Below are positions 1 to 6,522 of a DNA stretch of 12,346 nucleotides, in pieces. This stretch comes from CAZDHT01 sp964505325 (GTDB taxonomy: Bacteria; Planctomycetota; PUPC01): contig CAZDHT010000164.1 of the NCBI GenBank assembly GCA_964505325.1, positions 1 through 12,346 of the forward strand. Reading direction: 5' to 3'. The notes beneath the pieces are model-generated. The model searched no databases. It saw only the letters and a program-made list of their open reading frames with translations, and had not been told where the DNA came from. The position numbers and the translations under genes are program-made. Numbering within the stretch: the first letter of the stretch is position 1; each line of letters begins with the position of its first letter.

Positions 1-367
1 TTCCATTATGCGCATCCGTCGCCAAAAACCCAGCTTTGTTTGCTCGCCCGGAGCGTTTTTATTGCCATCGCTTCACTTGGCTGAAGTGTTATCCACAGGT
101 AAGTATTATGGAAAGCGACATGCAGCCGAAACGCCAGATCCGAAGCACCAAATCCGAAACAGATTCGAATGACCCAAGCACCAGATCCCAGAACAGACGC
201 CTTTGAGGCGTTGTCTTGGACATTCGGACCCTGTCCCACGTTTACTTCGAACTCCCGGGTGACGGCAGAGCTTGCGGCACTTCCGGCACTGCGCTTTCTT
301 GAGAATACGGTGCTTCTTCTAGCCGGAAGGGCGACCTATTCGTGAAGGATGGCGCACCAAGCTGCCG
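1..367. other. Intergenic region, no convincing gene
   Basis: No reading frame here has a recognisable product; the one minus-strand open frame (6-239) lies over short degenerate repeats. Visible structure: a phrase beginning AAGCACCA at 143 recurs 33 bp later at 176, and CCAGATCC occurs at 134 and 181, so 134-198 looks like a decayed direct repeat. A perfect 6-bp hairpin (ACGCCT, loop TTG, AGGCGT) lies at 197-211, and a small CTTCA/TGAAG hairpin at 71-86. A lone match to the DnaA box TTATCCACA is at 89-97. The region is downstream of the minus-strand SEC-C gene, but I see no hairpin followed by a T-tract that would serve as its terminator. Confidence 0.5.
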
Positions 368-1978
368 CTACTGCACCCCGAGTTCGCGGCGCACGTTCTC
401 GGCGAATCCCCTGGTCCACAATTCACCCGACCCGCGACTTCGTCTCGCTTGTTCCTCGAAGTCACGCAGGAGTGCCTCGAGTTCTGTGCGGAGCCGAGCA
501 TCCTTCGCGGCTTCACGAGGGGTTTTCCCGCCGAGCGCCTTGACCGGAAGATCGATCCACTCTCGCCAGAATCGTTCGCCGATGTCCCGTTCCAGGCGCC
601 GCAGTTCCGGGTTCTCCGGCCTCGTCCATTGCTTGTCGTGCCATGGTTCGGCGCGCTTTGCCCACAGGTCATCGATCATGTCACAAGTCGCCTGCTGGCT
701 TCGAATCAGGCTGAGCTTCGCGCCGAGTTCCGCTTCGAGGGCGGAGCAGACGAAGTCGAGCCGCTCCTTCGACATCGCCGACACCTCCAGGCGGTTGCGG
801 CCCAGGTAGACCGCCGCGATGTCCTCATGCTTCGGGATAGCGGATTCGCGGGCGGCCCCGGGCTCGATGTGAGACGCCCGGAACATGAGAACGCGCCTGC
901 CTTCTTCGTCGCCATCGGGGATGGGCCGCGCGAACGGCAGCGGGTCGTCGCTCTCGTTGTGCGGCCAGCCGAACGAATCCCCCTTCACCTCGTTCCCTTT
1001 GGCGGGGCCTCTGTCGACAAGGTGCGGCGAACTACAGAGCGCTGTCCAGACGCCCCTGCGGTGCGACAGTGAATATACGGCGTAGCCGTGCGCCACCGGC
1101 TCTCCCGTGCTGAGCACGAGAAGGGGCGGCGTATCCGCAATGCGCGCGACGGCCCGCCCGATTTCTGCTGAACGTTCGCTGAAGAACCGCGGCCACGACG
1201 CCCGGTCTTCCGGCAGATCTCGCTGTTCCTGCCACGTCGCACGCTCGCGGCGTAGCCACGCCTCAAACCGGGAACGCATGTCGCGCGGGACCTGCGAAAG
1301 GTGGCCGCTCATCTCCAACCGGCTTCCGCAGGGGAAAACCGAACCGATCAGCAGGGTTCCGCGCTGGGCCTTGCGCGCCAAGGTCACGTCGAAGACCTGC
1401 ACTGTGTCGCCGACGAGCCGGTCTCGCAGCGTTGTCAGATGCGTGGCGGGCGACGTGCTCTCCACCTCGTACAGGCCGCGCCGCCTGAGAAGCAGCCAGG
1501 CAGAGAGCTGGCGCCTCTCTTCAGGAGAAAGCCGTCGCATCTCCGCCTGCGCGAACCGCTCCAGCACGGTCTGTCCCGTTCCATCGTTCGGCCGCCAGTC
1601 GTGAAGCAGGTACTCGATGAACATCGCTTCGTCTGGCGAGCCCTCTTCCATCACGGGTTCCGTGGTGCCTGTCCAGCGGTGAACCGCCGCCTCGAGTTCT
1701 TCGTGCGGGACAAGCCGCTCGCAGGCGTCGGTGATCTTTGCGTTCAGTCCGCGCGCGATTCGGCGGCCGCGGCTCTCGCCGGCCGATGGAGGCGTCGCCG
1801 CTGCTGTCGGCGCCGCCCTGTTGCCCGCCCCACAGCAGTTCTTGTACTTCCGCCCGCTGCCGCACGGGCAGGGCGCGTTGCGATTGACGCCGGAGGAGCG
1901 GAACCCGCTCTGCGGCGTGAAGTCTGCGCCATCCTCCTCAAGAGGGTCCCAGGGAGGCGGTCTGCTACCGGTCACCAT
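368..1978 (-). CDS. SEC-C motif protein of unknown function (536 aa)
   Basis: The one clear domain is a SEC-C zinc-binding motif near the N-terminus (residues about 33-50, NAPCPCGSGRKYKNCCG), with the full cysteine set C37, C39, C48 and C49 (CxC-x8-CC). SEC-C motifs occur at the end of SecA and in many unrelated proteins, where they bind zinc and probably mediate contacts with protein or nucleic acid. The roughly 430-residue middle part is not recognised; it is soluble-looking, rich in Arg and Glu, with no signal peptide or membrane segment. Near the C-terminus, a GGKTPREA segment (about residues 483-490) followed by a helix resembles the tail seen in some SEC-C proteins and in the toxin-binding domain of MbcA/ParS/Xre-type antitoxins; this likeness is from memory and weak. 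The start ATG (1976-1978) has GGAGCG just upstream on the minus strand; a GTG follows as second codon. The gene stands alone, divergent from ispH. Cytoplasmic; role unknown. Confidence 0.85.
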   Translation of the reverse strand: MVTGSRPPPWDPLEEDGADFTPQSGFRSSGVNRNAPCPCGSGRKYKNCCGAGNRAAPTAAATPPSAGESRGRRIARGLNAKITDACERLVPHEELEAAVHRWTGTTEPVMEEGSPDEAMFIEYLLHDWRPNDGTGQTVLERFAQAEMRRLSPEERRQLSAWLLLRRRGLYEVESTSPATHLTTLRDRLVGDTVQVFDVTLARKAQRGTLLIGSVFPCGSRLEMSGHLSQVPRDMRSRFEAWLRRERATWQEQRDLPEDRASWPRFFSERSAEIGRAVARIADTPPLLVLSTGEPVAHGYAVYSLSHRRGVWTALCSSPHLVDRGPAKGNEVKGDSFGWPHNESDDPLPFARPIPDGDEEGRRVLMFRASHIEPGAARESAIPKHEDIAAVYLGRNRLEVSAMSKERLDFVCSALEAELGAKLSLIRSQQATCDMIDDLWAKRAEPWHDKQWTRPENPELRRLERDIGERFWREWIDLPVKALGGKTPREAAKDARLRTELEALLRDFEEQARRSRGSGELWTRGFAENVRRELGVQ

Positions 1979-2028
1979 TCTTCGCTCCGTGAGTATCTAT
2001 CCATCGACACCGTTGTCCATTTTGACTG

Positions 2029-2056
2029 ATTCTAGCGCGCGCTGCGTTCACATCAA
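2029..2056 (-). promoter_or_regulatory. Probable sigma70-type promoter of the SEC-C gene
   Basis: Read on the minus strand, TTGATG (2056-2051) and TAGAAT (2034-2029) are separated by 16 bp. Transcription would begin near 2022, leaving a leader of about 43 nt before the ATG at 1978. The hexamers each differ from consensus at one or two positions and the spacing is acceptable. Prediction from sequence only. Confidence 0.45.
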
Positions 2057-2154
2057 GACCGAAAATCGGACTTTATTGAGCGATGTATGGTTACACGTGT
2101 ACATTTATAATACCAAATTCTTGCGAGGAGATGCGCGGGAGGCCGGCACTATCG

Positions 2155-2199
2155 TGACGCCCCCGTTCCTGACGCCGCCATCCCTGACGCGATGCGCCG
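2155..2199. repeat. Three degenerate 15-bp tandem iterations (TGACGC...)
   Basis: TGACGC recurs at exact 15-bp spacing (2155, 2170, 2185), with partly similar bases between the copies. Spacing of 1.5 helical turns could suit a DNA-binding protein, or this may be decayed simple repeat. Function unknown. Confidence 0.35.
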
Positions 2200-2232
2200 A
2201 CGGAGCCGTTGCGCCGCGTCTGAGAGGGCTCT

Positions 2233-2289
2233 GGCTGTGGCGGGCCTCCATGCCGGACGGGGCCGAGGTCGTGGAGCTCGGCCACAGCC
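2233..2289. repeat. Nested inverted repeat (possible RNA stem)
   Basis: GGCTGTGGC (2233-2241) pairs perfectly with GCCACAGCC (2281-2289). Moving inward, after a 4x4 internal loop, CTCCA pairs with TGGAG, giving a symmetric two-step stem around a GC-rich loop. It sits upstream of the predicted ispH start of transcription, so it would be in RNA only if transcribed from an upstream promoter. Confidence 0.4.
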
Positions 2290-2334
2290 GCGCGCCGCAG
2301 GGCCACATCGCAAATGGCTCGAACACTGTGCAGA

Positions 2335-2363
2335 TTGACAGCCTGCAGCGCCGCCGGTATAAT
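2335..2363 (+). promoter_or_regulatory. Perfect consensus sigma70-type promoter of the ispH-ubiA operon
   Basis: TTGACA (2335-2340) and TATAAT (2358-2363) both match the bacterial vegetative-sigma consensus exactly and are separated by 17 bp, the optimal distance. Transcription should begin near 2370, giving a leader of about 30 nt before the TTG start at 2403. No other gene start lies between. It is likely the main promoter for the run of genes to 9488. Whether this organism's sigma factor prefers this consensus is assumed. Confidence 0.8.
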
Positions 2364-2402
2364 CCCGCCGGCCCACCTCGGGCCCTCTGAGGCGACAGCA
2401 AA

Positions 2403-4145
2403 TTGCGAATCATACTTGCCAGAACCGCCGGCTTCTGCATGGGTGTCAAGCGGGCCATGGAAAAGGCCCTGTCCATCGCTCAGGACCGGCCCGGCCCGAT
2501 CTTCACGTACGGCCCGCTCATCCACAACCGCCAAGTGGTCGAGATGCTTGAGGCACGCGGCATCTGCGCCAAGACGGAGTTCAAGGACGCGAGCGGCGGG
2601 ACGGTGCTGCTGCGCACGCACGGCGTGCCGCCAGGTCTCGCCGACCGGCTCCGCGCCGCCGGGCTCGAGGTCGAGGACGGCACGTGCCCCCACGTGCTCC
2701 GCGGGCAGCGCTCCATCGCCCGCCGCTCGGCCGAAGGGTACCACGTCATTATCGTCGGCGACCGGGACCACGACGAAGTGCTCGGCCTCGCCGGCCACGC
2801 CCGGGGGCTTTGCCACATCATCGCCAGCGTCGAGGAAGCCCGGACGGTCCCGCTGCACGACAGAGCGGTCGTGGTCGCCCAGACCACGTTCAACCAATCG
2901 CTGTTCGAGGAGATCGTCGACGTGCTGCGGGCGAGAAAGCCCGACCTCGAGGTCGTCGACAGCATCTGCAACGCGACGTCGGACCGCCAGGAGGAGGCGC
3001 GGGAGCTGGCCCAGCGGGTCGACGCAATGGTCGTCGTCGGCGGCTACCACAGCGCCAACACCCGGCGCCTAGCCGAGATCGCGGAGAGCACGGGCACCCC
3101 CACGTTCCACGTCGAGACCGCTGACGAGCTGGACCTCGACCGCCTTGCACAGTACGAAACCGTCGGTGTGACGGCGGGCGCCTCCACGCCCAGTTGGATT
3201 ACCAGCACGGTGATCGACCGGCTGCGCGACATCCACCGGAGCGATTCGTTGATCGCGCGGGCGGGCGCCGCGCTGGCGAGCGTCATCATCGACGGCAACC
3301 TGTACGTGGCCGCGGGCGCGGCGGCGCTGACCTATGCAGCCATCAAGCTGTTGGGACTCGAGCTGATCTCGAACTGGGACCGGGGCCGGCTGATGGTGGC
3401 GGCGTTCGGCTACATTTTCTCCGCCTATTTTGTGGGCCGCGCGGCGGAGAGCAGGGCAGGGGGCTCGGGGCTGACCAAACGCGGGGCGTTCTACCAGGCT
3501 CACCCGACATGGATGAGCGTGATGTCTGTGCTGTTGTGCGTTATTTCGGTTGCCGCGCTGGTGCCGTTGCCCTTCGGGTGGATAGCGGTCGCCCTGCTGG
3601 GGGTCTCGTACGCCATGGCTGTGGCGTATGGTGCGCTGGTGGCACCCCGCGAACGGCGCCGGGCGACGTTCCTGCGAAACGTTCCAGCGTCCAAGGACCT
3701 GCTGTCCGCCGCCGGCTGGACCGTGGTCGTGGTGCTGGTGCCGGTGGTTGCGGCGCGGGGGTCTTCCGTGTATGCTGTTGCGGTCGTCGCCGCCGTGGTG
3801 TTCGGCTTGGCGTTCATTCGGTCCGTCATGTTCGATTTCAGCGACGTGATGGGCGACCGGTTGCTTGGCCACGATACGCTTCCCGCGCTGATCGGCGTGA
3901 CGCGGGCCAAGGCGGTGTTGGCGGTCCTGGCCGTGGCGCTGGGGGTCGTGCTGGCCCTCGGGGCGGCCTCCGGGGTCATCAGCGGTCTGGGCTACGGGAT
4001 GCTGGTGTGCCCGGTGTATGTGGTGTGTTACCTTTTGGTTTTCAGCAGGCCCATCACGGCGTCCGAGCGCAGGTGCGCGTTCGTCGTCGACGGCGGCATG
4101 TTGCTCGCCGGGCTGGTGGCGCTGATCCACGCGGTTCTGAATTGA
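2403..4145 (+). CDS. ispH: IspH (HMBPP reductase) fused to a UbiA-like prenyltransferase domain
   Basis: The N-terminal half (1-279) is 4-hydroxy-3-methylbut-2-enyl diphosphate reductase, the last step of the MEP pathway, which makes IPP and DMAPP using a [4Fe-4S] cluster. The three cluster cysteines are present (C12 in GFCMGV, C95 in GTCPH, C189 in SICNATSDRQ), as are H41, H73 (RTHGVPP), H123 with E125 (DHDEVLG), T161-T162 (AQTTFNQ), S217/N219 and S261 (TAGASTP). The C-terminal half (about 281-580) has roughly nine hydrophobic helices and the second aspartate motif of UbiA prenyltransferases, FDFSDVMGDRLLGHDTLPA (D478, D481, D485). The first aspartate motif expected near residues 335-360 is not recognisable. 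Usual IspH is about 280-320 aa, so the 580-aa length reflects a real in-frame fusion. The start is TTG at 2403, right at the conserved IspH N-terminus, with GAGG at 2389-2392. First gene of the row; prfB follows after 7 bp. IspH assignment is firm, UbiA family likely, substrate unknown. Confidence 0.93.
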   Translation: MRIILARTAGFCMGVKRAMEKALSIAQDRPGPIFTYGPLIHNRQVVEMLEARGICAKTEFKDASGGTVLLRTHGVPPGLADRLRAAGLEVEDGTCPHVLRGQRSIARRSAEGYHVIIVGDRDHDEVLGLAGHARGLCHIIASVEEARTVPLHDRAVVVAQTTFNQSLFEEIVDVLRARKPDLEVVDSICNATSDRQEEARELAQRVDAMVVVGGYHSANTRRLAEIAESTGTPTFHVETADELDLDRLAQYETVGVTAGASTPSWITSTVIDRLRDIHRSDSLIARAGAALASVIIDGNLYVAAGAAALTYAAIKLLGLELISNWDRGRLMVAAFGYIFSAYFVGRAAESRAGGSGLTKRGAFYQAHPTWMSVMSVLLCVISVAALVPLPFGWIAVALLGVSYAMAVAYGALVAPRERRRATFLRNVPASKDLLSAAGWTVVVVLVPVVAARGSSVYAVAVVAAVVFGLAFIRSVMFDFSDVMGDRLLGHDTLPALIGVTRAKAVLAVLAVALGVVLALGAASGVISGLGYGMLVCPVYVVCYLLVFSRPITASERRCAFVVDGGMLLAGLVALIHAVLN

Positions 4146-4152
4146 GTTGGCT

Positions 4153-5254
4153 ATGGATGAAGAACTCAACAACAGGCTTGTCGCAATCAAGGAGGACCTG
4201 ATTAATCTCAGGGACTCTCTTTGACGTCGCCCCCACCGAGTCGAAGATTGCGGTGATCGAGACCGAGATGGCGCAGCCCGACTTCTGGGCGAACCCGGAT
4301 GCGGCGCAGGCCAGGATGCGCGAGATGAAGCGGCTCAAGAGCGGGATCGAGCCGCTGGTCGCGCTCGAACGACTCCACGAAGAAGCATCGCTTCTGCACG
4401 ACCTCGCCGTGGAGGAGGGGGACGAAGAGGCGCTGGCCGAGGTGCGCGGGGACCTCGCCCGGCTCGACCGGGGCCTGGAAGCGCTTCGCTTCCGGCTGAT
4501 GTTCAACGGCCCCCACGACGGCAAGAACGCCTTCCTGCGCATTCACGCCGGAGCGGGCGGCACCGAGTCGTGCGACTGGGCGATGATGCTGCTTCGCATG
4601 TACCAGCGGTGGATCGAGCGGCACGGGTTCGACTCGCGCCTGCTCGACGAGCTCCCGGGTGAATCCGCCGGGATCAAGCGGGCGACGCTGAACGTGACGG
4701 GGGCGCACGCGTACGGCTACCTCCGATCCGAGATCGGCGTTCACCGGCTGGTCCGGATCTCCCCCTTCGATTCCGGGGCGAGACGCCACACCTCGTTCGC
4801 CTCCGTCGACGTCGTGCCCGAGCTCGAAGACGATCTCACCGTCGAGCTGAAGGACGAGGACCTGAAGATCGACACGTATCGGTCGAGCGGTGCCGGCGGC
4901 CAGCACGTCAACGTCACCGATTCCGCCGTCCGCATCACGCACCTCCCCACCGGCGTGGTGGTGACCTGTCAGAACGAGCGGTCGCAGCACAAGAACCGCG
5001 CCACCGCGATGAAGATACTGAGGGCGCGGCTCTACCGGCTCGAAGAGAAGAAGCGCGAGCAGGAGCTTCAGAAGCTCTACGGCGAGAAGGGCGAGATCGC
5101 GTGGGGCAACCAGATTCGCTCCTATGTCCTCCAGCCGTACCAGATGGTCAAAGACCATCGAACGGGCTGCGAGACCAGCGCGACGGACGCCGTGCTGGAC
5201 GGAGACATCGACGCGTTCATTCAGGCGTACCTGAAGGACAAGGTAGGAAAATAA
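4153..5254 (+). CDS. prfB: Peptide chain release factor 2, with +1 programmed frameshift
   Basis: Class I release factor RF2, which reads UGA and UAA stop codons and triggers peptide release. Two frames join: 4153-4221 encodes 23 residues ending LRDSL, an in-frame TGA lies at 4222-4224, and translation continues in the +1 frame from GAC at 4223 to TAA at 5252-5254. The joined protein is 366 aa, almost the same as E. coli RF2 (365). The SPF tripeptide that recognises the stop codon is at 203-205, typical of RF2 rather than RF1, and the catalytic GGQ is at 248-250 (SSGAGGQHVN). Conceptual location: join 4153-4221, 4223-5254. Annotation beginning at the internal ATG 4253 would lose the N-terminal helix. 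It lies 7 bp after the ispH fusion and its stop overlaps the glyA start by one base. Expression is expected to be autoregulated: low RF2 favours frameshifting. Confidence 0.95.
4210..4225 (+). promoter_or_regulatory. prfB +1 programmed frameshift site
   Basis: The order is AGGGAC TCT CTT TGA C: a Shine-Dalgarno-like AGGGA (4210-4214), a three-base spacer codon, the slippery CTT (4219-4221), the in-frame stop TGA (4222-4224) and the poor-termination context base C (4225). E. coli prfB has AGGGGG TAT CTT TGA C with identical spacing. Slippage of the Leu-tRNA from CTT to TTT lets GAC be read next. Both frames encode RF2-like sequence on either side, which confirms the shift. Confidence 0.95.
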
Positions 5255-6501
5255 TGTCGCTTGACGCCCTGCGCAGAAGGGACCCGGAGGTTTACCAGGC
5301 CGTGATCGGCGAGATCGACCGGCAGAGGAGCCACATTGAACTCATTGCCGCAGAGAACTTCGTCAGCTCGGCGGTGCTGTGCGCCTCCGGCTCGGTAATG
5401 ACCAACAAGTACGCCGAGGGGTATCCGGGCGCGCGGTATTACCGGGGCTGCCAATACATGGACGCGGCGGAGGATCTCGCGCGCCAGCGCGCCAAGGCGA
5501 TATTCGGCGCCGAACACGCCAACGTCCAGCCTCATTCCGGCTCACAGGCTAACATGGCCGTGATGTTTGCGGTGCTGAAGCCGGGCGACAGGATTCTGTC
5601 GATGTCGCTCGCCCACGGCGGCCACCTGTCGCACGGCGCCCCCAAGAGCTTCAGCGGCATGCTGTACGACGTGGCCACCTACGGCGTGAGCCGCGCGACC
5701 GAGCGCATCGACATGGACGAGGTGCGCGACAAGGCCCTGAAGCACCGCCCGAAGATGATTATCGTTGGCGCCAGCGCGTATTCCCGCATCATTGATTTCG
5801 GAGCGTTCAGCGAGATTGCGAAGGAGGTCGGCGCGGTAACGCTGGTCGACATCGCGCACATCGCGGGGCTGGTGGCGACCGGCCTGCATCCGGACCCCGT
5901 GCCCTGCGCCGACTTCGTCACCCTCACCACCCACAAGACCATGCGAGGGCCGCGCGGAGGCATCGTGCTGTGCCGGAAAGAATACGCCGCGCGCATCGAC
6001 GAGCTGGTGTTCCCGGGGATTCAGGGGGGGCCGTTGATGCACACCATCGCCGGCAAAGCGGTAGCGCTCAGGGAGGCCACGCGGCCCGGATTCCTCGAAT
6101 ACCAGAAGCAGATCCTGACCAACTGCCGGTGCCTGCTCGGCGAGATGCAGAACGCCGGATACCGGATCGTGTCGGGCGGGAGTGACAATCACCTGTTCCT
6201 GGTCGATCTGAGGAACCGCCGAATATCCGGCAAGAAAGCGAGTGCTTTGCTGGAAGAAGCGGGTATAATATTGAACAAAAATCAGATTCCCTTTGACCCC
6301 GAGCCGGCGACGCGGACCAGCGGAGTCAGGATCGGGACCCCGGCGACGACCACGCGCGGGATGAAAGAGTCGCAGATGAAACAGATCGTACACTGGATCG
6401 ACGAGGTGCTGTCCAACCCCGAGGATGGGGCCGTAAGGGCCCGGGTACGCCAGGAGGTCGAGGATCTCTGCAGCCGGTTTCCTCTCTACCCGGAGTCGTA
6501 A
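5254..6501 (+). CDS. glyA: Serine hydroxymethyltransferase
   Basis: PLP-dependent enzyme that interconverts serine and glycine with tetrahydrofolate, supplying 5,10-methylene-THF for one-carbon metabolism; cytosolic. The 415-aa length is normal. Family signatures are clear: ELIAAENF (29-36), NKYAEGYPGARYYRG (51-65), HSGSQAN (94-100), SLAHGGHLSHG (118-128), D199 and H202 in VDIAHIAGL (PLP-binding region), and the Schiff-base lysine K228 in TLTTHKTMRGPRGG. The start ATG at 5254 shares its A with the prfB stop codon (TAATG), with an AAGGTAGG stretch just upstream, so translation is probably coupled to prfB. The frame is open upstream to 5101, but that part lies over prfB and has no SHMT homology. 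No missing residues seen. A lipoprotein gene follows after 21 bp. Confidence 0.97.
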   Translation: MSLDALRRRDPEVYQAVIGEIDRQRSHIELIAAENFVSSAVLCASGSVMTNKYAEGYPGARYYRGCQYMDAAEDLARQRAKAIFGAEHANVQPHSGSQANMAVMFAVLKPGDRILSMSLAHGGHLSHGAPKSFSGMLYDVATYGVSRATERIDMDEVRDKALKHRPKMIIVGASAYSRIIDFGAFSEIAKEVGAVTLVDIAHIAGLVATGLHPDPVPCADFVTLTTHKTMRGPRGGIVLCRKEYAARIDELVFPGIQGGPLMHTIAGKAVALREATRPGFLEYQKQILTNCRCLLGEMQNAGYRIVSGGSDNHLFLVDLRNRRISGKKASALLEEAGIILNKNQIPFDPEPATRTSGVRIGTPATTTRGMKESQMKQIVHWIDEVLSNPEDGAVRARVRQEVEDLCSRFPLYPES

Positions 6502-6522
6502 GCGCAACGGAGGAGCTGTCCG

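Larger units (their letters stand above)
2057..2334. other. Intergenic region with repeats and a nested hairpin, no gene seen
   Basis: This stretch lies between the two divergent promoters. It contains a 10-bp palindrome TACACGTGTA (2092-2101), a plus-strand TATAAT (2106-2111) without a good -35 partner, three degenerate 15-bp iterations each starting TGACGC (2155, 2170, 2185), and a nested inverted repeat at 2233-2289. Short open frames exist, but none has a convincing ribosome site or recognisable sequence. It could hold a small RNA or regulatory element; nothing identifies one. Confidence 0.4.

Noticed and set aside
89..97. Perfect DnaA box TTATCCACA, possible replication origin
   Set aside because: Only one box; no cluster of boxes, no AT-rich unwinding region and no dnaA or dnaN nearby. 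Chance match is likely.
6..239. Minus-strand open frame of 77 aa
   Set aside because: It lies over degenerate repeats and small hairpins, has no recognisable domain and no convincing ribosome site; it looks like translated repeat DNA.
3069..4190. Long minus-strand open frames opposite the ispH fusion, prfB and glyA
   Set aside because: They are antisense shadows in GC-rich DNA; their products are His/Arg/Gln-rich without homology, while the plus-strand frames carry full family motifs.
6264..6269. TATAAT inside glyA as an internal promoter
   Set aside because: No -35 hexamer at 16-18 bp, and the bases encode the conserved AGIILNKN stretch of the enzyme.
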